A DNA stretch of 64,000 nucleotides from NCBI RefSeq assembly GCF_963855985.1, contig NC_087091.1:18544154-18608153 (forward strand), written 5' to 3'. The DNA comes from Ostrinia nubilalis. Its lineage: Eukaryota > Arthropoda > Insecta > Lepidoptera > Crambidae. The stretch's first letter is position 1, and every line of letters begins with the position of its first letter. The translations under genes and the position numbers were made by a program. The notes under the pieces are model-generated. The model saw only the letters and a program-made list of their open reading frames with translations. It searched no databases and was not told where the DNA came from. This document shows positions 24,601-36,400 of this stretch, in pieces.

Positions 24601-27314
24601 TTGTCCATAGATCACGCCTTTAAAGTTTGATCAACTACATTCCCGGACATAAGTAGGTACTGTAATAAAAATATTATTTTAATAATAATAGCTTACAAAT
24701 AGAATTGAAAGTCAAAAAATTTTAATGTAATATTTTTATCTATGAGAACTGAATGTTTGTTGCCAAGACGAGATCATATTACTGACTCTCCCATTGTAAA
24801 AAGTTATAAATAAAATATATGAAGTACATGTAGAGCCAAGCTTATAACTACTACGTATATTTTATACATACACGCCCTTACTAAACAAACTCTACTACAC
24901 CTTAGTCAAAATATAATATTAAGTTACTTTTTCACGCAAAAACTACTGAGCTGTAAGTTTTTAATACTTTGTGTCACTAATAAAATACTATACCATCAGC
25001 GCGGCGCGGCGCGCGCGTGGAGTCGCATGTCTTATCACTGGTATATCTAGGGCGCAGATAATATCGCTTCGTTATCGGAAACTTATCTACTTACTAGCAA
25101 ACGGTTTATATTTGGTTCTTTCAATGTTTAGCCAATAACCGTTTGGTCATATATCTGGTTTGAACTAAAATGGGAAGGTACACTATATGGTGTCGCTCTG
25201 GTTGAATCTTGTGCCTGAAATGAGGTGTGCGAAAAGTCGACTTTCTAGAAGTTCCGGAGGCAATCTGTGCTTCCGGAAAATTAAGGTTATTATAAAATCT
25301 GAAAATTTCAGAAAACTTGTCGACTATATTAACTTGTCGCGTTCAATTAATATGGATTTAGAAGACATTGAGAGGACTTATTTTCACGCGTAACTACTAA
25401 GTAGAGCTAGCTACATTAAAATTTTATTTCTATTCTTGGGTAAGTGACAGGTTTGTACGTAAGAAATTTTTTTTATTTTAATTTTTAACTCACGATGTTA
25501 TTACAATTTTTAAATTGGCGCTAATGTTTGTACGCTCACGGTAATTCGGCCATGATACTGCGATGGCAGTAGGCGTGTCGCGGCGAGATCAAACGTCCCG
25601 CCTCACCGAGCGCTGCGCCCGCGCCTGGAATGCGCGCCGACAAAGAACCACCATCACGAACGACAATGTACACATACGTATACTGGCTATCTAAACTATC
25701 GGAATTCGGTCCGGAGCCGAAACGGCCGGCAAAGATCGAGTATTAATTACATCGAATTAGTTCTAATCGATTTGGAGAAACGCGTGTTCTGAATGCTCAT
25801 CTATTTCGGCATCGATAGCAGTTCTTGATTACACAGTAGTCTTTGTTATGCTATGAACATTGGACTTAACCAGAGGAGGCATTCAAATTCCGTGATAATG
25901 TAGAGTATTAATATCATGTTCATTACAAGCTTCATAATTTCTGTGCCGGCGGCGTTAATATGCAGAATGCTTTCAATGGATTTAAAATGCTTACAAAAAC
26001 AAATTACATTATTATGTTAAGGTAGTACTTAGTACTGTTGCAATCAGATTTTGTCGTAATTTTACCCAGTGCTTGAAATGTTTTTAATCGGTTTTATAGC
26101 TTGCCTTGTTTGTTTATATCTTTGAGTTAATATTTCCGGTTTGTATGGGTTAGGTACATGGGTACCTACTATGAGTAGGTAAGTCTGTATAATGTTAGAG
26201 ATATTCCCTGTGCTACCCACTACCTACCCCAAAAATAGTACCTACTTACATACTTTAAGTACTTAATGTAAATTAAATTACTTATAATTAACTAACATTT
26301 ACGTCATGTCAGCCGCTTTTTTGGGAAGAAATATTCCAGTTATGTAATTTTAATTATTATATGATAATATATAGTTTTATGTGAGCATAATTATATTTTA
26401 TTTGCAACGCAATAAAACTGAGAATTTTTATTAATATTATAAAATTAAACAAAGCAGTTAACACTTCGAAGCATTCGGCCCGCCCCCTCGTGGGAGCGGA
26501 CGCAAATATTTATTCCTAATTAAATAAAGTTTATTGCTCATATTAATCTCAATAAAAGTGTCTTAGATCGCGGCTCGCAATCGGGTCGCGGGTGGAATGT
26601 AAATACATTTTTACCGTGAAAATAAAACTAATTAAGTGTGTGTCGTGTTCCGCTTTCACCCTTTGTAGCTACGCGGTTCGCGCTCGCGCCGCGCGAGACA
26701 AAGCCGTGCGCGCGGAGACAATCGGATGCCTCGGCGGGACAATGCCGCTCCTGAGGGATAATTATTATATTGTACTTTAGGCTGCTGCCTTATTGTTCAC
26801 CAAAATCTTTAGGAATTCGTTGTTTAACATACTTTGCCAATAAGACAGATTCGCTCAAGTGACGCCATTAACAGGATCGTTAAACACATTAAGCCGCTAA
26901 AGATTATTTGTTTGTAACAAATTATTTTCTGTAAATTATAAAATTGTCCTCAAAATGACATAACTATCTGCCTACCTACCTACCGATAAGCATTTGTGTA
27001 GGTAATATCTTTTAGCGATTGATGACTCTTATTTTATAATTGGTTTTCTAAAAAGTGAGACTAAACCGGATGTTCTTTCAATGTTCAGTTCTTCCTATAA
27101 ATAGAACCTTGTTTACTAAAATACCTACCTACTTACATAGGTACTTAATGACAATGAATAAAATTAAATTAATATTACTGTTTTGTTTCAAAGTTAACAT
27201 TGATGATTGTTAATTGGAGATAACGATCTCCAGTTTCCGAATATTAACCTGCAACAGGCTGATTTTTGCTTCTAAATATGTAACATAACTATTATTTTAT
27301 TTTGGTTTATTACA

Positions 27315-27360
27315 CTTTGTTCACCTGGGTGATAATCACCTATCACCCAGGTGAACAAAG
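27315..27360. repeat. Perfect 20-bp hairpin with a 6-nt loop
   Basis: CTTTGTTCACCTGGGTGATA, loop ATCACC, then the exact complement. It is isolated in unique DNA, with no neighbouring gene for which it could be a terminator. Confidence 0.75.
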
Positions 27361-28489
27361 AAAGTAGAATAAACCATTATTTTTATGGTTGAGTTTCATT
27401 TTACTCACCACTCCCTCAAATACTTCAAACACTTAAGTAACTTGATACGTATATTACTTAGTCCGCTAGCGTATACCAACGTAAGATGTGTATTAAAAAC
27501 TGGGACCCTCGCAGGTGAAGTTTCCGTCCGCATAATTACTCCGAGAAGGATCCGGAGTTAATCCGCGCTCCATTAGCGAACTTGCGAGTTCAAGTGGAAA
27601 TTAATAATACTCATGACTCGCACGCATCCCCGCCTGATACTGATACCTAGTGATGGGGTGTCCCGCTGCGTCTTTCAGGACACCTACCAGGCACTGGTGC
27701 ACAAATTCGTGTTAATAAAAGATAACTATTTCTCTACTAATAAGTAACTAATAAATACTAATTCAAATAACTTCAAAAAATCTAGCTGCCTAAGGCGGGA
27801 ATCGTACCCACGACCTTTCGCTTGCGCGGGCGAATTACTCTTTTATCTGGATAAACCAGTCGCCAAGTGTAACATAGTAAGTTTGAAAAAATTGCAATTT
27901 TCTTGTTATTACGGTTTTGCATAATAAAAAGAAATAAGTAGTAAAGAATTCAGTAATTTACTCAAATTTTTTTAGTAAGTACTCTCCATTTGCCCATATT
28001 ATACGAGTGCTTGAATGTAATAGGATAGTAATAGGACCTACAATTTTGTATTGATAACGTAAATTCGGAGGATATAATATGGACGAAACGATCATGAGAA
28101 GTTGTAGTGGGATGGGACGCTACAGTATCCATGAGGCGTCACTAGCCCAGCCCGCGCGCAACATTCCGGAAACTTTTTCCAAAGGCCAATTACTCTGCCG
28201 CGTGGAGTTATTGCTAAATATTTCCATATTTTGCCTGCCGTTTCTCGAAATTAAAAAAGTAACGCGCTTTCGTCATGCAACATCACTAATTGCAGAGTAA
28301 TTGCGCGGCCGCGGGCTGGGCCAAGAAATGCGGACAAGCTTTCATCTATTTCTTAATTGATCTAAATAGTTATTTGGACAGGAAACCATAAAATTTTGCA
28401 TTTGAAAAATGTTTTTGTGAAATCTAATTTTAATTGGATGAGCTTCAGAAGTAACAGAGACATTCTTGATGTCACGTTTTATTGTTAAC

Positions 28490-29250
28490 TAGCGGCCCGC
28501 CCGCGACTTCGTACGCGTGGAGGTGGACCCTGTTTTACCCCCTTAGGACTTTGCCACACTTGACGGGAATGCCGTTGCGGAATAGCAATATCTTGTATTG
28601 GCAAAAGACCCGCGACGTCATTTCCGTTAAGTGTGTCGCCGGCCTTAGGGGTGGAGTTTCGTAAAATCCGTTCTTAGCATACATTTTAAGTTTCAAGCCT
28701 CTTACTTCAAAAACATAGGATTTTCAAACAAAGTACTAACCCCCCATTTTACCCCCTTAGGGGGTTGATTTCTTAAGATTATTAATATCTAGAGAGCCTA
28801 CATTCAAAATTTCAAGTCTCTTACTCTAAAAACATAGGACTTTCATACAAAATTCCTAACCCCCCTTTTACTAGGGGGGATTTACCCTTGATTTATAAAG
28901 ATACATTATTAGTACATCTCATAACATCTAGCTAGAGAGCATACATTTTAAATTTCAAATCTTTTATTTAAAAAACAGAGGAATTTCATACAAACCAAGT
29001 TCCAACCCCCTTTTTACCCCTTAGGAGTTGAATTTTGCAAAATCTCGTCTTAATAAGCACCTACGTTTTAAAAGGAACCCCCATGCAAAAGTTGAGACTC
29101 CTAGCACTTGTAGTTTCTGAGATTTCGTGATGAGTGAGCGAATCAGCCCAGTGGAAATCAATTGGGGAGGGAGGCCCATGTTCAGCAGTGGACGTCCTAA
29201 GGCTGAAAATGATGATGATGAATGGTCATTGACTGACACACCTTTCACTT
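28490..29250 (+). repeat. Dispersed lepidopteran repeat with CCCCTTAGGGG units
   Basis: Starts AGCGGCCCGCCCGCGACTTC and then has three units of about 200 nt. Each unit contains a form of TTTTACCCCCTTAGGGG and a phrase like TTTCAAGTCTCTTACT, and the segment ends in the CAGCAGTGGACGTC module. Matching units lie at 46530-46600 and 49255-49510. It looks like the 3' part of a non-LTR element. Confidence 0.55.
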
Positions 29251-29507
29251 TTATGTATATAAATGAGTAGGAATCAAACTTTATATATTATAGATAATAT
29301 GTAGGTAGGTATTTACATGTTTTTAAGTGTACCTCATTACACATTACCTATGTATTAAAACATATTATTTAAAATTAAAACATCCAAGTAGCAAAAAACC
29401 TAACAAAACAATTTTTGTCATCAGTTCAATTATTTTTTTATCGATTTCTAGGGACAATTCAGATTGAGATAATGTTTCGAATGGATCGCGCTAATTCTTT
29501 TTTACAG

Positions 29508-29644
29508 CTCCAAGTTCAGTATTTATACTCTGGAGTGCCGACAGGCGAGCCAGCCAGCTGGTGCGCGGCGCCGCGTGGTCTCGCAGGCGACGCCCGCGCC
29601 ACCGGAACCGGAACTCTATTGTTTTTAAATCGAGTGACCGATGC
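29508..29644 (+). other. Possible coding exon of unknown gene
   Basis: A good acceptor (CTAATTCTTTTTTACAG) is followed by an open frame of 45 codons starting LQVQYLYSGVPTGEPASW and ending at GATGC/GTGAGC. The segment is GC-rich and free of repeat modules. I recognise no protein family, and its end phase (2) does not join the next candidate at 31499 without a stop. It may be an untranslated exon, a regulatory block or chance. Confidence 0.2.
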
Positions 29645-31498
29645 GTGAGCGCAGCCGCCACTGGCCGCTCCATATTTCGCGTATTTCGCTGATATTTATG
29701 TCGTGCTCTATGCTACCACCTGCCGTCGGACGACCAACGATGGTTCAACGACCGGCCCCATTTATGTTACCTATGTATGTAACCATTAAAATAGCATGTT
29801 CATTTCCGATATTGTTAAATTATAAAATGTCTCTATATTCGGTGTGTGCTCTTAGGTAGGCTTTCTCCAACTGTCTTCAAAGTTTCAAGAAACGTAATGT
29901 ATTCTGCAGCATGTTAGACTAACCTTAGGGAAGTTAGACGAACGTCGTTTTTCCATTTGTTTCTGGCCTTCTGTTTTTCTGGTGCTGTCTCGGAAATACC
30001 AGTGGTCTGCATGCTCTATTTGTTATCTAGTTTTTCGACGCAACATATTCTGTCCATTTCTGATATTATGTACTTATAATAAAGGGACTTTTGAATAGTT
30101 CTTGATTACCAATTATCTTGATACGGGTAATGACACGAGCACAGATAATAAATAATATAATGACACGCGACACGATTCCTGTTGCCGAGCTGATGGTTAG
30201 CAGTGGTAGAGTAAAAATATAACTCTGAACACAGGTAGAGCAATCACAAAATAGGTAAAACAACAAGCCCATACCAGGTATTGGATATTTATTTTATTCA
30301 GACCAAGGCAATGGCGGCAGCACTCAAAATAACTTTAGTAGGAATAATTTATTTTTAACTCGTATGTTAATTTTGGTGACTAAGTATAAGTTATTTCGAT
30401 ACCAAGCTAAATATCAATCAAGCTTTGATTTTAGACTGAGCAGAGTATCTAGAGTACTGCTGCTATTGCGTAAATGAAGCTGTGGCTTACTCTCACCTGC
30501 ATGCAGCCACTTTCATCGACTGGGGCCATTAGCGCCCAGCGGCACGAGCGCAATCCGATTACACCAAAGGGCATAACCACCACACTAGCTCTGGACTGGA
30601 CCTAGATTACAAATACCCTCTCTTATTCTCGGTCTATCTTGGCTAAGTTGCTTTTGTTATAATGTCGTTGTCTTGCTTATTTGTGATTAAGGATCTAGTT
30701 TATGCTTTACAGCATAACCTAGATTCTAACTACAATTCAACACTGTAATACAAGTACGAATATACATATTATACTCGTAACTGGTACGAGTATAGAGTGT
30801 TGAAAATGTATTTTATCTGACAAAGTTTCATGCTTATCTACCTAACCATCTAGGTTTGATACAAATATCTATGATATAGCAGGTAATAAAGTTGGAGTAA
30901 AGCAAAAAAAAATATTTTTTACGAAACTGTATGAATGCCAGGCACATTAACCGACATAGAAACAGCGATAAATACATCGGAAGGAGGCAAAAACAGATTT
31001 AGCTTGTATTTTGGACTCATTAGGGCATTTGTAGTAAGACCGGCTGCCGATTGGAGCGCAGGGATGGACTCAAGAAGGCATTCCAATTCTAGTGAAAACG
31101 TACCTATGAAAAAGCCTTCCGTACCTATGAAATTGACGTTTTTTCTGGAGAATTCGAAGAAAGGACATTTTTCAACACAAATATTAAGATCTTTTAAAAA
31201 AAATGTACTTACACTGAAATAGCATTTAGTTAATCATCATTTATAACATATTACCTTTGGAAATAAATTGTGAGTTAGTATCTCGTACCTGAAATCTATA
31301 ATTTTAAAACATTTTTTTTATGCATTGCAAGGCAGGTATTTGACCACAATCGCACCTGATGTTAAGTGTTAATTAGAGTTACAATAGGCGAAAAATTGCT
31401 TTTATCGTAGGGTTTAATCACATCTATCCGTTTTTCCATTGGCATTTTATTTTTATATCCCTCACCAGTGTGTCAGTGAATGGTTTGTGTTGTTCCAG
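29645..31498. other. Gene-free stretch, mostly unique AT-rich DNA
   Basis: Contains a unique GC-richer start (29645-29760) and a short open frame at 30935-31222 with no recognisable similarity. The CTCACCTGCATGCAGCCACT block near 30495 is followed by ATTAGCGCC words. No repeat family was identified with confidence. Confidence 0.4.
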
Positions 31499-31555
31499 AA
31501 TGCGACCAGACTCCCCTCCGTGATGCTGTTGCTGCTGTCCCGGGTAGAGAGCGAG
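31499..31555 (+). other. Possible 57-nt micro-exon of unknown gene
   Basis: The acceptor TTTGTGTTGTTCCAG and donor GAG/GTAAGT both fit consensus well and enclose exactly 19 codons in phase 0, NATRLPSVMLLLLSRVESE. A second frame is also open through it. Symmetric micro-exons like this are often alternatively spliced. I do not recognise the peptide and no partner exon was found nearby. Confidence 0.3.
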
Positions 31556-32234
31556 GTAAGTGCTAGATTTAAGTTTTTAAAGCTATCTATTAGATTTATC
31601 AATCGTCAATTATGTCTGCAAAATAACATGTACAGGTACAGATATTCTTTGATGATTTTATTTTAGAGCAAAATCATTTGCATCAAATACCTACCTACTT
31701 ACATCTAGGTCACAACTGTAATCATCTGCTAGCTCGCGTTGAGAACTGAAACTTGTAGGTAGGTACTCGGTTGAAGTTAAAAGTATCTGAGTATATCGAG
31801 TGGCCTGCACGCTGGGTGCTGCCCTCGCGCCGGCCGCGGCCGTTGCGGCATTAGCACACAATGCGCGCCAGCTGGGAGCGGTATCGCCGATCGCGCCGGC
31901 TGACCGCTCGGACAGCCGAGCCGAAAGAACGCATGCGCATGACACGCGTGACCTTCGAGTTCAACGATTTTTTTCAAAAATACTCACACCACAGTATAGT
32001 CCAGTAGAATTAGCTTTTAAATCGGAAATAATTCCTACAAAAGATTTTATTGTTTTAATGGCTTCTTTGGTTGCCCATTAAGACTCTCCTAAGTTTTCGA
32101 CTTCGACGGAGTTGTGCTTAAGTGGTGGGGGCCCCCGAAAGAGGCATTTTTTCGGTTTTCCGGTTATACCGCGTAAAGGACTTACCCTATCAAAAAGTGG
32201 TCTTCATGACGGTTGAAGGGCACTTAATCCTGCA

Positions 32235-32555
32235 TTGAATAAGACCAAATTCATATGTTTTGGACAAACCGTTCTCGCGCTAAAGTTCGGCAAAGTAGAA
32301 AATATACGTATAATTAATGACCCTCTCCACGTCCAATGGTTTGTTACCCACAGGCTTCAAAGTCTTGAAAAGGGCCACCTCAACCAGTGTAACCCTATCA
32401 AGGCTTACGAGCTTGATGCGCCTATCCTTGTTCGTCCCAGACGTTCCTTAACTGCGGTTGCTGCACCTCTTCCTGGCACTCACCTGAACGACTCTGTGTT
32501 ACCTACTGTGGCTGCCCCTCTTCCTTGTATCCTCCTGCATGACTACGTTGCCTAG
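32235..32555 (+). CDS. Uncharacterised ORF in the left arm of the inverted repeat
   Basis: 106 codons from MNKTKFICFGQTVLALKFGK to the stop after HDYVA. The second half contains two copies of a phrase of about 16 residues (AVAAPLPGTHLNDSVLP, then TVAAPLPCILLHDYVA), an internal duplication also visible in the DNA. No domain, signal peptide or membrane segment is seen. Its mirror in the other arm keeps the frame despite about 15 residue differences. That suggests either past coding constraint or a young duplication; functional status unknown. Confidence 0.3.
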   Translation: MNKTKFICFGQTVLALKFGKVENIRIINDPLHVQWFVTHRLQSLEKGHLNQCNPIKAYELDAPILVRPRRSLTAVAAPLPGTHLNDSVLPTVAAPLPCILLHDYVA

Positions 32556-32872
32556 CCGTATGCCTGGTCTAAGGTTCGACGCCAAAAATCAACAACAACA
32601 AGTTCATATTAAAACGCTGAAGAGTTTTTTGTTTGTTTGTTTGAACGCGCTAATCTTAAGAATTACTAGTTTGATTGAAATCATTATTTTTGATTGGATT
32701 GTGTTGAATAGCTCATACATTGAGGAAGGCTATAAGATATATACAATCACTCTACGACTAATAGAGGCGAAGCAGTAAAGAAAAATGTTGCAAGCACGGG
32801 AAATAGTATTTAAACTATTTTCACTCGTACGAAGTTGATTTTGTGGCGTCGAACCTTGGACCAGGCATATGG

Positions 32873-33193
32873 CTAAGCAATTAAATCGTACAGGAGGGTA
32901 CAAGGAAGAGGGGCAGCCACATTAGGTAACACAGAGTCGTTCAGGAGAGTGCGAGGAAGAGGTGCAGCAACCGCAGTTAAGGAACGGCTGGGACGAACAA
33001 GGATAAGCGAATCAAACTCGTGAGCCTTGTTAGGGTTACACTGGTTAAGGCGACCCTTTACAAGGCTTGGAAGCATGTGGGTAACAAGCCATTGGACGTG
33101 GAGAGGGTCATTAATTATACGTATATTTTCTACTTTGCCGAACTTTAGCGCGAGAACGGTTTGTCCAAAACATATGAATTTGGTCTTATTCAA
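32873..33193 (-). CDS. Uncharacterised ORF, mirror copy in the right arm
   Basis: Same length and frame as 32235-32555 on the opposite strand, starting MNKTKFICFGQTVLALKFGK, with the same internal duplication (AVAAPLPRTLLNDSVLP, then NVAAPLPCTLLYDLIA). Both copies keep an open frame over 106 codons. Function unknown; most likely a piece of a mobile element. Confidence 0.3.
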   Translation of the reverse strand: MNKTKFICFGQTVLALKFGKVENIRIINDPLHVQWLVTHMLPSLVKGRLNQCNPNKAHEFDSLILVRPSRSLTAVAAPLPRTLLNDSVLPNVAAPLPCTLLYDLIA

Positions 33194-33438
33194 TGCAGGA
33201 TTAAGTGCCCTTCAACCGTCATGAAGACCACTTTTCGATAGGGTAAGTCCTTTACGCGGTATAACCGGAAAACCGAAAAAATGCCTCTTTCGGGGGCCCC
33301 CACCACTTAAGCACAACTCCGTCGAAGTCGAAAACTTAGGAGAGTCTTAATGGGCAACCAATGAAGCCATTAAAGCAAAAAAATCTTTTGTAGGAATTAT
33401 TTCCGATTTAATCAATTTTTGTGTTTAATTCTACTGGC

Positions 33439-36400
33439 CTAGTAATATAACTATGGATTTAATCGTTTTTTACGTTATTTTACTGTCGATCTTAAAAATC
33501 TAGAAATGAAAAAAATCACTCTTTGCCATTTTTAACATTGACTAAACTCTACCTTTTACTAATCACTCTTAAGAGATGCAAGGGGCTTGTGAATAGTATA
33601 GCGAAGGATTTAAAACAGGTTTTTCTTTTAAAGGCTTTATTTAAAAGTCGATTCACATACATCAGTGAAGTCACAGTAACACATCAAAATCGACTTTGCA
33701 GTCTTCTTTGAACTTAAGCCTCGAGGTTCATATTCTAACTTCGCGTGTAGATAACGTAGCGTCTGTAGCAAACGTCAGTGGGAAAGGCGCTTTTTCGCCA
33801 ATCCCCGGCCCCAGAACAATAGCATAATTTGTCTTCATTAGAACATGACTCAACAGTACTATTCAGCAGTGAGAATATAACTAAGTAGCACTTAACGAGT
33901 TTGTTGCATTTCCCAGTAGAAAATGTTTAACTTTCTATGTGGTACCATATTGAGAAGGTGATTAGGACAATGTGAAATCGAGTCGATGTGGATATGTTTT
34001 TTTTACTAGCAGTAACTTTCGAATAAAAAACAAATTCACAGTTTATCGGTTTACTGCTGAACCTGAGTGCTGAACATAGGCCTGTCCAATGATAGACTTC
34101 AAATTGGCCGGTCGGTAGAGATCTTCTCCAACGCCAGTGTGTGTTACCAGTGATAACATCATGGTACTGAAGCGTGGCTTTTACTATTTACTATAGGCCC
34201 TATAAAGGAAGCTCAAAGTTACACAGCGCCCTATGAAAAGTGTTATATTCGGTGTTTCTCTACGAAATTGAAATCTCTTCAGTCGTTGCCACAGACACAA
34301 AGACAAAAAGATTTATTTATTTATTTTCACATATTTACACCATCATTACAGGTTACAGACCTAATGCGATAGCATTAGATAAACAGAGAGACACGTCAAA
34401 CATATAACATCCCTCTTTTTGCGTCGGGGGTTGAAATGTAGGAGTCGTTTGAAACATGTCTTTTACATGTCATTAGAAACTCCGTTTATGAAGCATTTTG
34501 TAATTAATGTCAGACTGCAATACTCATTTAAGTCCCTACATTTTGTAAAAAGTTCGTCAATGCAACACACGCCTCACCAGTCAAGGGATGTTTTTTCTGC
34601 GCAGCATTATGCAGAGGCGACGGCGCCGCGCCAGATCCGCATTCAATGCCGCGAATACATGCATACTAAAGTGCTTATTCAAGCGAATACATCATTACTT
34701 TTATCGACGGGATATACCTACTCATATCAGTCGACAATCTTTGAAAAAAAGGGTTATATATTTCGTATCCCTGCCTTTATCACATAAAAAATCCCATGAC
34801 AAAAAAAGAGAAAAACCTGAATGACTTTGTAGGTTACTAACTGTCCCGGCAAACTTCGTACCGCCAATAAAAAGCTGTCTTACTTATCTATAATATGTTA
34901 CCGGAAACGGTCGGCCACTTTAAAATTATCTAACTGGGTAGTTACATGTATACAGGTCAAAATATAATATTTATTTTACACATTGCGCCTTGCGCTTGCC
35001 GGTATTCTATACAATAGCTAAGAATTTTATAATGGAAAATAATATTCTTAATATTTTATACATTGCTCAGACGCCCTAGGCATTCTATAAAAAACCTAGT
35101 TATTTTATAGAATACCTGAATTATAAACATTGCCGGTAACATATACAAATCTCAAAGAACGTATCCTGCTTGATACCTATTACATATTTGACAATAGCTG
35201 GTTCGGCGAACTTCTGTGACATAAGGTAGGTATCAATCGCGGAAAAATGCTTACCTACTCGTTTTCATGTTGGCAATTTCAACAATGTTAGTTTTCAACA
35301 ATGGTAAAGGTAATATTTGCATACTTCTAAACTTCGCTGCAATAAACATGACGTAAGTTAATGTCTTTTTGCGTTGTCTTACATACTCCTCATATGGTCA
35401 GCGACCCAAAGTGTGTCTTGGTCTCCGATAGGAGATGCCATTTACTTCGGTCTACTTGAAGCTAGTAGGTACCCTGCCTTAAGTAAAATAAATATAAATT
35501 AAGTAATACTAGGTATAGGAGCTTGTGATGACTCGCAAGTAGTAAATAAAATAGGTCAATAAAGGCACAGTTGGGATGAATAATGGCAATGGATTTTTAT
35601 GACAGGTTGTTAATAGGACTTTACAATGCCAATAGGTAATGTGAATAGTTTAATTAAAATGGCATATCGTCTATAATACTTGTCCAACATATCTCCCGCG
35701 TTCGCGGAAGCGCGCGCGCCGTGTAAGGGCATAATGCGCGATCTATGCGCACACATTAGCGCTACGCTCCGGATTAGGTTTATGGGATGCAGCATGCAGC
35801 CACGCTTAAAGGCATTACGAGAGAATTACGCCGTTTTTAATTTGATTTGTAGATAAAATGTATGTTAAAGTTGCTCTTGCTAAATAGGTAAAAGGTTCCT
35901 AAATGGTGAAATCTACTTCTTTAGAAACGTAATACCTGTCAATCTTCACGATACACTTGCTGACCTAGTTTCCTAAATTAGGAAATAATAATATCAACCA
36001 ACTGCTTCATATTCTTTCTTTTTCAAAAATAAAAACCAGTAAATTATTCATAGAACATAATAATATCAAGTCGTTTATTCAACACATCCGTGTAGAGTTA
36101 GATTCAGCACTATCAAATTCAGCGTGCATTAACTGATCAAAGGCGTAAATATTGTGTAGCACAATATCTGCGGCGAAACATGATCCCGCGATTATGAAGT
36201 TTGAACGGATCAATTTCACAGCCGCCGCTCACGACCCTCCGCCCGCCCGCCGCCCGCCCGGCCGCGCCCGCCCCATCGCCTCCACCGCGCAGCCGCCCAC
36301 TGGCTGGGGAGTCGGCACCCACCAGGAGTGGCTTGTCACAGTATGAAATATTACCGTCAAAAATACTTGTTTACTACATCACCCACAACACACGTATACG

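Larger units (their letters stand above)
22819..29490. other. Gene-free stretch with repeats and unique GC-richer blocks
   Basis: Repeats: an ATAA-rich LINE-like tail at about 23350-23600; a module with ACCCAGAATAACATATAGGC near 24080 that recurs near 43690; and the 'CAGCAGTGGACGTCA' module near 24555. There is also a tRNA-like SINE piece near 27785 and tandem 'CCCCTTAGGGG' modules at 28490-29110. Unique GC-richer blocks with TAAT words lie at about 25540-26000, 26450-26760, 27500-27640 and 28080-28330. No coding exon is supported. Confidence 0.45.
32001..33438. mobile_element. Inverted-repeat element with a mirrored 106-codon ORF in each arm
   Basis: Arms 32001-32597 and 32835-33438 are reverse complements from CCAGTAGAATTA inward, with moderate divergence. 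The loop (32598-32834) is occupied by a dispersed module also seen at 7993-8200. Each arm encodes the same open frame from MNKTKFICFGQTVLALK (plus 32235-32555, minus 32873-33193). The TKFICFG phrase recalls a short motif in some non-LTR reverse transcriptases, but the remainder does not fit, so I leave the family open. A transcript across it could form a long hairpin. Confidence 0.65.

Noticed and set aside
36137..36322. GC-rich minus-strand frame with a GTGAGC donor-like end
   Set aside because: Gly/Ala/Arg composition follows from GC content; acceptor weak, no family recognised, and the opposite strand is equally open. It may be a regulatory block.
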